This document shows, piece by piece, positions 37,024 to 48,900 of a DNA stretch of 64,000 bases. Each line of letters begins with the position of its first letter. The stretch's first letter is position 1. The DNA is taken from the NCBI GenBank assembly GCA_035079385.1, contig JAVHKY010000027.1, positions 2,108,001 through 2,172,000 of the forward strand. The letters run 5' to 3'. The notes below the pieces were generated by a model. That model searched no databases. It saw nothing but the letters and a program-made list of their open reading frames with translations, and had not been told where the DNA came from. The DNA is from Aspidiotus rigidus. Taxonomy: Eukaryota > Arthropoda > Insecta > Hemiptera > Diaspididae. The position numbers were made by a program, and so were the translations under genes.

Positions 37024-40000
37024 TCAATGCGTCACGATCACGTCCGGCGCTGACTTCGTCGATTGCACGCTGTAAGGTCGATTCTGTCGTGTATCTGCCT
37101 GCTTCGGCGGCAAGTCCCGGTTTGGAGACTGCTTATTAAATCTGTCCATCTCTATCACAGCTTCTGCTCGAAAGCGATGAGCTTTCGCGTTCTTCATTGT
37201 TGACCTATTATCTGTCGGTTTCTGATTGTTCGTATATCCGAAGGTCGTGAAACCTACAGGAGGTGGTATAGCCACCGATGGCAGTGCGTTCGCAGCTGGT
37301 TTCATCGCGTGTGGACTGTCGCCTTGTACAGTATAAATTGCGGGAGACAGTGATATAGGCGATACCGCCTTCTTTATGGCAGTGGAGTCGCAATCTATTG
37401 ACGACGGTGTATTGTAAAACAAGCTTTCACGCGTCTGACACTCGTTATCTCTCATTTCCGGCATGTAGCTAGCCGAATCCCCACCACTGTGCGTCGCTAA
37501 ACCGTCTTCGTCCTCTTCGACGTGACAATCACGATTAGAATCACTACGTCTATGACAACCACTGTGAATATATCGTGGACCTCCGTTCATCTGGCAACAG
37601 GAATTTAAAACAGAATTAAAAAATAGAAATAAGACGGTATTTCTCCAAGGATGACTCACTCTATCGAAGCCGTATTCCTTGGATATGATACTTGGGAATG
37701 TATGCTCCGTAGGGACGTAGCAGTCGTCCTCGTCATTTGGACCTGGGTTCGCATGAATTGAAGCACGTATTTCATTGCCTGTAATTAAGCTGTCCGTAAG
37801 ATTTGGTAAAACCGTCACTAAGGGTGTGAGAATGGTAGCGGTAGGTGTTTTACGACCCAGTTGGTCAAGTTGACTTTCGCGAGACTGATGAACATGTTCC
37901 TGTAAGACGCGAAAATCAATTAATGAAATTGTTGTCTGGTTATACCAACGATATGGTACAAATTCCTTTCTGAAGCACATAGAAAAAACGAGGTACCCGT
38001 ATTCCCCCAGTTGAAGCCAAATTTGATCCCCGGAATCCTTTGTGAATACCTTGCTCTCTCCCTGAAGCCAGCTTTCTTGATTCTCTCTCTGACAAGGGTG
38101 TCAGGGGATAGGGTTTAAGGGAATCAAATCGGGGTCAAAAGAGGACAAGGGTGTTCATCGGAAAAAACTTGCCTTAGTCTGGTTGAATTGTTTGTATTTT
38201 CATATTGCAAATGAAGAGAAGTATTTAGACAAAGATGATGCTCCGAGAGAAATATTCTTGTTCACTCAAGGCCGCTCTAGACGATCAAAATGTTCGTCAA
38301 TTTTAGCGGGGAAACCGCTATCTCTTTTGTTGGGGGTACTTCCAGGAATTTTCGTACGCGAGCGCAAGCGCGGGTGCGAGCGAGGTTGATGACGTCACGG
38401 AGAGGGGAGAGGGACTTGGAAAAATTCCGACCCTCTAGCCATATATTATAGGAAGGGGACTTGGAAGAATTCCGACCTCCGAACTATGTATCTTCATGCT
38501 AAACAACTCTCCTTAGTTGGTACAGACGTATTATCATTGGAATAAAAAAATCCTCTCTTCAACAAGAATAGATCAACTCAGAAATTGGTGGTTCTTTTCA
38601 TGATCATAGTTCATTTGATCTCTTGATCACTTTATAATATTCATCAAGACTGTCTAATTAATACCTATTAAAAACAATTAGAGTTACTGGTACCGGTACC
38701 TTAATTACGCTGAAATCGTGGATTAGTTTACGAACAACATTGAAAATCAGCGTGAAACACATCCCGAACAGGATGACGAAAAATACGATCAATATTATAA
38801 GTAAATCGACTTTTGTGAATTGCTCCATAAGGGATTCCTCTTTCTGCAACAAATTTGTTTACTGATATAATTTTTTTTTTTTTTTTAAAGAAAATACCTA
38901 TACATTTTGTTGAAATTGACTTACTTTGCACTCTTCAGCATCTTCGTCAGAAGCGGTTACACAATTATTAACACCGTTGCATTGTAGTGAAAGAGCGATG
39001 CAGTTTCCATCTTGACAGTCAAATTCCTCGGCAGTACAGTCTAAATGAATATTGAAGATGTGATAAATTAATAATAATAGAAGTGAAGAGAAGCTAGAGA
39101 TTGCAAACATACATTAGGTATTCAGTCACTTGTAATTATTATACTCTTACGATACCTATTATTTTATCAACTACAACCATATTTTAGTATACAGGCTGTT
39201 AATCCAAAATTCTAGAGAATTATGCATTTTGTCATAAAAGCGTGAAATTTGGTATTGAGATGCAGAAAGGTGTAATAAATGATATTAATAAGAGTGGCAC
39301 GCGAAAAGTCTATTTTTGTGCCCGATGGGTTCATTTTTTTGGGGGAAAGACGCTTCACTTTGAAGATTATTGTTACAGAAATTGGAAAAAAATTATACAA
39401 AATAATATATATTCATCATTTGATTGGTAGAAAAAATGTATTACAAATTCTTTTTCCTACGAGCACCCTCCCATAGGGGGCCTAGGGCCTAAAATTTCAC
39501 AAAATTACTTAGAATTTAGTATACAGGTGAAGGAAAAAAGTAATAAATAATATTAACAAAAATATCATGCGATAAGTTTTTTTTGTGCCCCCGTGGCCCC
39601 TTTTTGTGGGACGAAGGCTTATTTTCAAGATTATTGCTGCAAAAATTGGGAAAAAATTTGCAAAATACATTCATTGGGTAATTTGTATGAAAAATGTTGT
39701 GCGGAATTTTTTTTTTTTATAAACATGGACCCTTCATTTAGGGCTCTTGATCATGAAAATTAGCCAGGAAAACAAATTAAATTCTTGCAAGACGTGAAAT
39801 CTTTGTACTCGACCATAAATTTATTGTATGATATTTTTTTTAATATCATTTATTACTTCTATACTAAATTTTAAGTTTTTCTCATGAAATTCATAATTTT
39901 GTAAAATTTTGGGCTCCAAGGCCTCAAATGAAAGGGTCTATGTATAGAAAAAAATTCCTCGCAACATTCGTTCATAGAAATCACCCGATGAATATATATT

Positions 40001-43000
40001 ATGTATGCGAGTACTTTTTAATAGGGAACGTTTTTCATGGAAGGGTAATTTGAAGAAAAATGACGGGCACCGGGAGGTAAATCGTGGGACTTAGAAACAT
40101 TTACACCCCGAGCTACAGGAGGAAGAAAAAATTTTGTTACACATTTTTTCTACAAATCAAATGATGAATATATTTTGTACCCAATTTCTGTAACAATAAT
40201 CTTCAAAATGAAGCCTCTCTCTCCCAAAAAATGGACCCATGGGGTACAAAAAATAAATTTTTCGCGTGTAACTCACGTTAATATCATTTATTGTACCTTT
40301 CTGCATCTTAATACCAAATTTCATGCTTTTATGACAAAATGCCCAATACATTCCTTACCGCCTTAACTATATGGGAAAACATGAGATATTCTTACACCGA
40401 TGGTTGGAAAAAGTTTCTCTCGGAATTATGCCTTTATTATTATAGATACTCACTTATTGATTTTCTGAATGGCGTGAAATGGGCTAAAAAAGAGGAATTA
40501 ACGGCAGATTTCTGAACGACGTATTGAATTTGCACCTGGTTGCTGTTGAATTGTATGGGTTCAGCCGCTGCTCCACAGAACTTCTGTTTAATCGTATCGG
40601 AGTTCTCGTCCAGTATGTTGACGTAATTCAATTCACAGTCGTTTGGATATTGTAGGTTGAATTCATCCCACGATAAAGATACCTAGATAGACAAAATACG
40701 TACGTAAGTAATTATGTATGTAAAACTACTTACCTGCGAGCAAATTAATGGATCCACTTACGGATTTTTCTTTCTCGACGTATATATTAAACATACAATC
40801 GATTCCGCTTTTATTCGCTTTTTCGCGAAACTCGTCGGGAACGTCAAGAGCGGACAGATTGAAGTTCCCATCACTTTCCGTCTTATTGATAATGCAGGGT
40901 TGTTGGTTGAGTTCTTCTTCACCTGGTGGACAGTAACGAGACTAGCATACTATTTGAAGTTGTACCAATAATATTTGTAAAAATTTCAATTTTCTTAGAA
41001 TTTAGAAATATTTCGGCGTTCGAGTAGAAAATTAATTTTTCCAGTGGCGTGGTTATATCAAAATTCCTAGGGGGCGGGCTGGGGTTGAGACCTTTTTTTT
41101 CCAAGTCGCATAAAAAGAAATCAGGGATTTTTTGGTGATTTCGTAAAATTTCGGGAAATGACCCCAACTCTCCCACCATAACTACACTGATTCTTCCGCG
41201 GAGAATCTCACTCTGAAGATTTTCGAAGGTTTATATTACAGTGTTTCTCGACCTTTCTTACATCGCGGCACATTTTCCTATGTGCTCCAAGTTTGACGTT
41301 TTGACATCTCTTATGTCTCTATCTCTCCCTAATTCCAAAATTTGTGGTCGTGTGAGGCGTATAAATTAGGCCCCAATCTTCCCTAAACTACAGTCCCAAA
41401 AAGATAGCAGCTTCGACTAATTATAGGGACTGGGAAGAATTTTTAGTGTTGCCACCAAGGCAAATGGATCTGGATTTGGTAGATTTTCCAAGTCTTCACT
41501 AGAAAAATTCCCTTCCGGGCTCTCCTACTTCCAAAAGTTGTAAGGAGACATGAAAAAACGATCTGTACTTTTAGCAGTGAAATCAGGGCAGGTTTAGAGT
41601 CAAGTTTAAGAGATTATCTGAAATTGGAATCATGCAAGTGGTGGAATGTATTGGTCGAACAGTGCTTTCGATTACTCTTCCGACCAATTAAAAAAAAAAG
41701 TTTAGTTTATATTTGTCTTCGATCGAAGTTGGGCTGCCGCGGCACAGCGGTTGAGAACCAACCAGTCGTAATAGTATGTCATCAGTCCCCTTTCTTAATG
41801 TGGAATTGAAGCACGAAGAAACGAACGGATTGATTGATCCAAATTTTTTGGGTATCGCGTTTATTTTACTCTCCTTTAACATGAACGTAGGAGAGAGGAG
41901 CGATTACACCTTATCCTTCCCTTTTATATTTCTGAGTAAAAGGTGGTGGTATCGGTGCTATTCTACCCGTATCTTCCCCTTTCTCATGAGCAGCTGAAAG
42001 GAATGGGAGACTATTCTGATCGTCGTGATAAAAACGAGATGATGCACTAATAGTTTTTTCGGTTCCCAATCTTGTAGAATTGAAAAATTTTCGATATCAT
42101 AAGCCATAATTCGTTTGCGGTACCAAGAAGGAAATTATTCATTGAAAATTTGAGAATAATTCTAAGTATAATTACATACAGAACCTACCTATTCAAGACA
42201 GACGAATACAATTTTTTTGTGAGAAATAAACAATATCATCAGTACCATAAATATACAAATATGGTTTAAGGGTAGAGTCTACACGCCAGGTTCGGGATTC
42301 GAATCGAATTTAGATTGAACGGAATTTTAAACAAAAGGGAAGAAACATTCTTATATATAATAAAGTCAGAAACATTACACGCGTCGTATAGACAAAGTAC
42401 ATTTATGGCTTAGAGGGGCGCAAAACTGCACGAAAATGGAATAGGTAGTTACCTTATTACGAAGTACTCGTGTATTCAAAGTGTGATAACGAATGAGAGA
42501 AAATATTATGTTTCCAGCAAATGTATCCGAGCACAATGTAAATTAATGTTCGCTTTTTGCAAATCTAGTCTATTCTCCGAAAAGATGACTTTGAATTTTC
42601 TTTTTTGCTTTTCTCGCTCTTTCTCTCTCTCTCTGTTTTTTTTTTTTCTTTTCAATGCTCAACAATTCAGAAAATAAAGAAAAAAATTGTATTTGTAGTA
42701 TCGTAAAGAGCAATTCATTTGTTTTCTCCGCCTCCCACGTATGTTTCTTTTACTCGCTTTATGTTACACGTATAATATTTCTGTTATATATCGAGGGTAT
42801 TCCACGGCGTATACGAGTATATATATATATATATATATGTATATAAGTCGACGTGCTCTTTCATACTTATAGTTCAGGATTTATAAAGCGTACACGTATA
42901 CTATAGCACTGTTTTCTGTTAGTTGTTCAGAAAGTCAAAGTATACAAAGAGAAGCTGAATAATACGTATTCTACAAAATTTGAAGGTGTATGTACACAAA

Positions 43001-45638
43001 CTACGCTGATATACGTATTCAGCGATGGAAATTATGAAATTACTCTTCGTGCAATGTAATTTGTACTCGTTAAAGTGTGTATTTCATGTAAAATTTTGTT
43101 ACTCTCGAACCAATATTGTACGTGGGTACCTTTGACTGAGAACGGCTCCATTAATCAAGAATGATGATTAAAATGGAGAAAAAAAAGAAAGAAATTGAAA
43201 AAAATAAAAGAGTACGTAGGAAGGACGAAAGTTTCCGGAAAAATATCGTAGGCGAGAAGTAGAAATTTCGTCATAGCGTACGTGGGCTCTCTTTCAACAG
43301 TTTTCAACTCAAAAATTCCACTAAAACGGGTGAATGATGCAGATGGTTCCATTCTTTATTTGTTTAAACACTTTTCTTCAGAATTAATCTACGTATTCAG
43401 TCATTTTACTATACTTTTTACGTAATTTTGAGAGTAGACTTTTCTTTTACACTGGCCAAAACAAACTTTATTCTTTATCTATATTATTACAAAGGAGAAG
43501 AACCGTTATTTTGGGACGAATAGGATCCGTTCGTATGGTACCAATTTTACTGAGATTCTGAACGTCGCTTCCTATTAGTGCGCAATCGTTGAAAGGAAAG
43601 CTAAGAATTAAAAACTCCCCTTTTTGATGGATGAAAATGGATGTCTTTGGCTGCATTCTTTCATCATGGAATCTGTAATAGTACAGGCGATAACTGCACA
43701 AAATAAGCGAATAGAAAAATTTTGAGGGTCAAAAGCGGAATATGATGAAAAATGTTCAGCTAGGTGTCCGAAACAACATTTTAAAAATCACCCCCCCCCC
43801 TGGAGGCTGTGCTGACGTTTCTGTGGCACGTTTTAGTTCCCCAAAATAGATTTTTTGCGAATATCTCGAAAATTGAGACAGAACCTCCCCCAATACTAAC
43901 AACTAGCAAGCCTAGCGACAAACAACAAGACTTAAAATTGCAGCTTTAGTCAAATTGAAGCCTTTCACAAGGAAGTAAGGATCAACAACCAGCCAATCGT
44001 TGCATTTGTGGACCTAGGGAGTGAATGTTCACTGCTCACCAAGGAACTGGCAATATCCCTACCAGAAGTACAAATTATATATCTTGACAAGCAAGTAACC
44101 CTTGACCTTTTGTAAGGTATCACAGCATCAGTGGAAAAAGGATGTCAAGCTACACTGCCCTACAGCTAGACAATAAGCCTGCTAGTACACTTCCTAATAG
44201 TACGATGCTGCACCAATACAGTTGATATCATAATTGGACAAAATGTCACACAGCGACCAATGAGGTGAATATGCCGCCAAAACAATGAAACCCTGAATCA
44301 TATTTGCGTATCAGTCAAGTATTTGCGTACAATAAGAGAAGTAAAAGATTTAGAGTTTATGGTGGTCATTGAAAGATACGACAAATGAGAAGTTAGTAGC
44401 AAGTACTGACACTGCGCCATGCAATTTGGCAAGTACAGTAGTAGAGACTGAGCCACAATTGTATTAATTCGGCAAGTATAAGAGACTGAGCCATACCGCC
44501 AGCCAGTGTACGGAACTGTGTTGTACAGTGAAAACTGCGCTCATATTAAAGACAGAGCAAGTATTGGATGAGAAACTGCGTCTGAGCTACACATATGAGC
44601 TAGACAAGTACTATGCGTAAGAGTGTTAAATTTGAGTCATTATGATCAAACATCGACAATAAAGATGCAAGACAACTGTGTAACTGAAACAGAAAATAAT
44701 AACGAGAGTTGGTCTATCTAAGGGTGACATCGGGACACCGTTAATGTCAGTACGACTGTGTAACCAAAATATGTACACAAGAATATGTATTTGCCTTGAA
44801 GTACAATGTTTATCGTGTACCTCATTGAGTGCAGCCTGTATTATTATTCATTAGTGAATATACAACCTTTAATTATTTATACAAACGACAGGAGGGGGGT
44901 TTTAGAAAATACTGTATGTGGTTGGAGGGGGACTAGGAAAAATTTTTGCTCATGATAGGAGGGGCACTTGGAAAAATTTCGACTCTCGAGCTATATATTT
45001 CAAAGTCCTTAAAACAGGTCAAAGTCACTGACGACGTTCTATTTTATAATAGGCTTATAATAGGTCTAGACCCTTTATACTAGTTTTATCCTAGGTCTAG
45101 GCATCCCAGAATTCTCAATACTAAATCCAATTTGACTCATAAAATAATGGATGGAAGATAGGAGAGTAGGAAAGAATAAAACTCAGCACTTAAAGGACCC
45201 AAAATACCTCCACTATAATCGTACCAATTCCTTACTTGAATAGCAAATGGTAAGAATAAATGGTGATGTATCGGCTGAACATGGCGGCCCATGGTCTCAT
45301 TCGGCGTTTTTATAGGGCTCTAATGAATACTCTCGCGACAATCTGGAGATATTTTTCGAGAGACTTACTTATATTACGTTTTTCGAACCAATATACAGCC
45401 CTGAATCCTTGCTTTTCGATACTGTCGTCGCTGTAGAAGCGTAGCCATAAATTTGATCCAGTCGAAGTGATTTTTTCCGGAAATTTGTCACCACAAAATC
45501 GACCTCGTTCCGCCGAATAGCCATGAGCCCCATCACGGACTTCTAAATGGTCGTACCGGCAATTCTCGCTCGGTTCGCTCGGTTCCATATCAAAACGATC
45601 ACGAAAATCCACGACAACTCTTTCGTCCTTAGAATCGG
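37024..45638 (-). CDS. neto: Neto, CUB-CUB-LDLa transmembrane protein (5' incomplete)
   Basis: Neto proteins are auxiliary subunits of kainate-type glutamate receptors. In flies Neto is needed for receptor clustering at the neuromuscular junction. Minus-strand exons are 45369-45638 (CUB1 second half: ENCRYDHLEVRDG, GRFCGDKFPEKITSTGSNLW), 40762-40922 and 40454-40682 (CUB2: GIDCMFNIYV, then SLSWDEFNLQYPNDCELNYV), 38925-39040 (LDLa with six Cys and CNGVNNC, SDEDAEEC), 38700-38843 (membrane helix LLIILIVFFVILFGMCFTLI), 37660-37899 and 37024-37590 (cytoplasmic tail). Phases agree at every junction, giving 574 residues in the window. The first exon needs an upstream exon ending in phase 1 with the CUB1 start and signal peptide. 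I did not find it up to 64 kb. The tail has acidic (DCHVEEDEDG) and Pro-rich (SVAIPPPVG) parts and ends DVIVTH. Confidence 0.88.
38302..38495. mobile_element. CRE-bearing MITE copy with minisatellite units
   Basis: TTTAGCGGGGAAACCGC starts the copy inside the neto intron between the transmembrane and tail exons. A GCGAGCGCAAGCGCGG core follows, then TGACGTCA at 38390-38397, then two 45-bp units (CTTGGAAAAATTCCGAC, then CTTGGAAGAATTCCGACC). The right terminus is not seen. Confidence 0.65.
39221..40351. mobile_element. 1.1-kb foldback element in a neto intron
   Basis: The arm 39221-39447 (GCATTTTGTCATAAAAGC, AAATTTGGTATTGAGATG, TTTGAAGATTATTGTTACAG) pairs with 40135-40351 at roughly 85% by eye. 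The spacer has its own inverted pair (about 39655-39760 against 39910-40000, sharing ATGGACCCTTCATTT against AAATGAAAGGGTCTAT). The result is a nested cruciform-capable structure. There is no transposase. It lies between the LDLa exon and the second CUB2 exon. Confidence 0.6.
41044..41190. mobile_element. Small hAT-like MITE
   Basis: The left end CAGTGGCGTGGTTATAT and right end CCATAACTACACTGA are imperfect inverted termini about 146 bp apart. The interior is G/C-run-rich (GGGGGCGGGCTGGGG). It lies in the neto CUB1-CUB2 intron. Confidence 0.4.
41239..41763. mobile_element. hAT-like element with CAGTGTTTCTC end
   Basis: The left end CAGTGTTTCTCGACC is followed by CGCGGCACA. The right end has CCGCGGCACAGCGGTTGAGAACC, written here in two blocks: CCGCGGCACA then GCGGTTGAGAACC. 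CAGTG-GTTCTCAACC-type ends are characteristic of hAT (Charlie/MER-like) elements. The interior is non-coding, so this is a non-autonomous copy. Confidence 0.5.
41764..43960. other. neto intron, no further gene
   Basis: No coding sequence is recognised. An AT dinucleotide tract lies at about 42818-42845 and a run of ten C at 43791-43800. Confidence 0.45.
43965..44280 (+). pseudogene. Retrotransposon aspartic protease relic
   Basis: The plus strand reads VRINNQPIVAFVDLGSECSL and LLTKELAISLP, which resembles a retropepsin active-site loop with DLG in place of DTG/DSG. A stop follows, and after further broken frames comes VDIIIGQNVTQRP, the kind of V-x-IGQ-(N/D) motif that follows the protease loop in LTR-element polyproteins. 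It is interrupted by several stops. It is unrelated in sequence to the intact element at 45.7-50.5 kb. Confidence 0.5.
44281..44880. other. Possible remains of the same old retroelement
   Basis: Short direct repeats (GAGACTGAGCCA at 44445 and 44483; GGCAAGTA at 44428 and 44471) and an AGGGTGACATCGGGACACC stretch at about 44721, reminiscent of a polypurine tract to LTR border, suggest a decayed LTR. I could not find a partner LTR. Confidence 0.25.
44885..45010. repeat. 45-bp minisatellite units
   Basis: Two to three diverged units (GGAGGGGGACTAGGAAAAAT; GATAGGAGGGGCACTTGG) are followed at 45040-45140 by the companion repeat (GGTCTAGGCATCCCAGAATT, then CCAATTTGACTC). The same order of repeats is seen at 55.1-55.4 kb. 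Confidence 0.6.
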
Positions 45639-45664
45639 CTGAAATGAAGAGAAAAATAAATATA

Positions 45665-45933
45665 TGTAAAATCAATTTACTTGATTCGTAAATTTTTCTT
45701 TATCAATATAACGATGTACAAAATAACATGCGTGTGAATCGTTAAATTAAGGATTAATATCACCGAGTCTAAAAACGAATAATTTGTTGTAATATAAACG
45801 AACTTGTTCATCAGCGAGTACAGCTATTCGACTGATTAGAAAAGGTTCCTTCAATGTACGAGACCAGCCGAATAGACAGATAAGAGTTACGATTGTTCGT
45901 GAAATTAGGTGGTGTAAGTACCTAAATTTTACA
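45665..45933 (-). repeat. 3' LTR
   Basis: 269 bp, TGTAAAA to TTTTACA. Compared with the 5' LTR it lacks the left arm of a hairpin (see the 5' LTR entry). Its edge lies 27 nt upstream of the neto CUB1 exon. Confidence 0.92.
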
Positions 45934-45992
45934 TCCCCCCACCAAGGGACAAAGAAAAATTTAAATGCAATAGGACAACAAGATCCATGTTT

Positions 45993-48900
45993 TTAAAGGC
46001 TATTTACTGGTATAAATTTGGATACATGGAAAAGCCTTTTTTCGCGCTCAGATGAGCCGCATGCTAACCTGTACACAGATTTTGATAGACATTCAATTAT
46101 TGGGAATGGACCAATTCGGATGGGATCCAATTTTTGCCTATTTAGTTTATTGCCATTTTCAACGTAGACAAGATCGCCCAACTTGAATTCGTGGTCGATT
46201 TTGTTAAGATCATACCTACTTTTATTTTTTTGATGATGTTTTAGTGTGTTGTGGTAGGCTTTTAATCGATCCGTGTCTAGATCTGAAAAAGGTTCGAGTG
46301 TAGGAGGCAATATTGGAAATTTTGTCCCTTTTAATAGATATTCAGGAGCAAATTTGGTTACTGAATGCACTGTTTTATTGTATTCTTCTGCGCATTGTTT
46401 AGCGACCGTAGTCCAAGCTCTATCATTATTTTCCTCATTTATTCGGCATCTTATCCTATTCACCAAGGTTTGGTTGAGGCGTTCATTAAGACCGAGTGAA
46501 AATGCCGCATCAACTGCTGTAAATATGTGATTTATCTGGTTATCTTTTAGATATTGATCAAAATTATCAGACGTCAAACCACCGTATTGATCAGTGAGAA
46601 GAATATCTATTTTGTTATTAGCCTGAACCGAATGAATTATTTTTATAAAATCTTCTGTGCTTTGAGTTTTTGACGTAAGTATGTAGGCGAAACGAGTGAA
46701 GTGGTCCACTAAGAGATGTAGATACTTCTTAGTTGACCTTCTTCCTCCAAAACCTCCTATAGTGTCCAGTGACATTATTTGGAAGGGTTTGGTTGGTGGG
46801 CCTAAGTGGCCTAAAAAACCGAAACTCTTGCCTTTTCGAGTTTTATTTTTTATGCATATCTCGCAGTTTTTAGTTATCTGTTTTATTGTTTTATAAATAT
46901 TTTTAGCACAGTAAAGCGGCGTTATCATTCTTATCAGACAATCAGTTCCTACATGTCCTAACTGATTATGTATTCTGGTTATTAATACTCTTGCACCCTC
47001 TTCCGAAAGGATGATTTGTTTTTTATTATTACTTTTTTTGTAAACTATCCCATTTTCTACAAAGTGGTCTTTATTTTTTATTACTTGCTTTTGATCACTT
47101 AAGATCTCATTTATGGTGAACAGATTCACCGTACACAAAATATCATCGCCAGTAACTTCCCCCGAGTCAAAAAACGGATTTCTCGAAAGACAGTCTGCTT
47201 CCTCATTTGATTTACCAGGGTTATAAATTATATTGAAATCAAATTGTGAAAGAAAATTCATCATATCCCCCAACTCCTCATCTGTTCTAACATTCACTCC
47301 CAGGTTTTCCAGGGGTTTGTGGTCTGAATAGACAGTGAAATGATTGCCCAGCAGCCAATACTGCCAAAATTTCACGGCTTCTTTGATGGCTAGACACTCT
47401 AGAAATACGGCTTTTTTCTTTTTCTGCCCCTCCGTAAGTTTTTTTGAAAAATACGCGACAGGTTTTATTGACCCGTCTTTTTGTATTTGTTTTAGAACGG
47501 CACCGATACCCTCTATACTAGCGTCAGTGTATATCAGAATTGGTTTTAATCGATCAAAGATCGCCAATATCGGTTGGGATGTTAGATACTTTTTTATTTT
47601 TATAAATGAGTTTTCACATTCTTGACTCCATTTAAAATCTACATTCTTGCGAAGGAGATTATGGAAAGGCTCCAATATCTTAGCAGCATCTTTTATATAT
47701 TTGTGATAAAAATTAATTTTACCTAACAGCTGCCGAATGTTTTTTTTATTTTTAGGTGTTGGAAAATTTTGTATGGAAATAACATTATCATACATAGGTT
47801 TTATGGTATTTTTGGACAATTCGTGTCCCAGGTATTTTACTTTCTTTACAGCAAATGAGCATTTAGTAAATTTTATTTTGAATCCCTCATTTTGTATTGC
47901 CTTAAAGACCTGTTCAATGTGCTGTACATGCTCATCGAATGATTTAGAAAAAATGAGTATATCATCGATATAATTGGTACAAAACTTTGATAAGTTGTTC
48001 CTACGTATGATACCAGAAAGAATTCTTTGATAAGTAGGTGATGCGATTTTTATACCGAAGGGTAAACAAGTCCATTGGTAATGACCCTCTTGGGTCACGA
48101 AACCCGTTTTATACCTATCTTTTGTTCTTACTGGAATTGACCAAAAGGCCGAATTCATATCAATGACACTAAACCATTCGCATTCAGCTGTTTGTACAAT
48201 TACGTCGTCGATTGTAGGGAAAGGAAAAGTCTCAGGAACAATCAACTTGTTTAGTGCACGGAAATCGCAGCACATCCTATTCTTTTTTCCCTCTGCCTTT
48301 CGAAAGGCCATGGTCACAGGGGCCGCAAAAGGGGAGCAGGATTCCTCTATCAGACCGGCTTTTAGAAGTTCAGCTACCTGCTGTTCAATCTCAAGCTGAT
48401 CTTCTAGTGAACAACGATAAGGCTTCCTTGCAATAAATTTATTTTCAAAAAGTTTTATATGAGCTTCCTGCTCTGAAAAGTTGCCTACATCGTAGCGATT
48501 TCGAGCAAATAGGGTTTCGTATTTATCAATTAAACCTTCTATTTTATTTTTTTTAATAGGATCTAAATGTTCAGTTTCAGCTTGGAACTGCTCGATTGGC
48601 ATAAATTCATTCCAATTGACTGTGATTATTGGGGTGTTTATTATTTCTTTGGGTTTATTTGTATTATTTTTGAATTCATCCTCGTCTATAGTCTGCGTAA
48701 TATTTAATTTATAGTCCTGATTTAGACGGAATATTTGGATGCAATCTAATCCGAGGAGAACATCATAATGAAAATCTTCATCTTGTATAACAAAAAACCA
48801 AATTTCTTTTTCTATATTCATTATTTTTGTTTTTAGTTTTATTGCTCCAGTTAGGAGTCGTACTCCACCCAGCGTTCTACAGGAATAGGGTTTTAGAGGA

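Noticed and set aside
37591..37659. Read-through between the last two neto exons
   Set aside because: The 69 nt are bounded by GTGAGT and a TTGCCAG acceptor and encode a hydrophobic stretch not expected in the tail. I treat it as an intron, although it is open.
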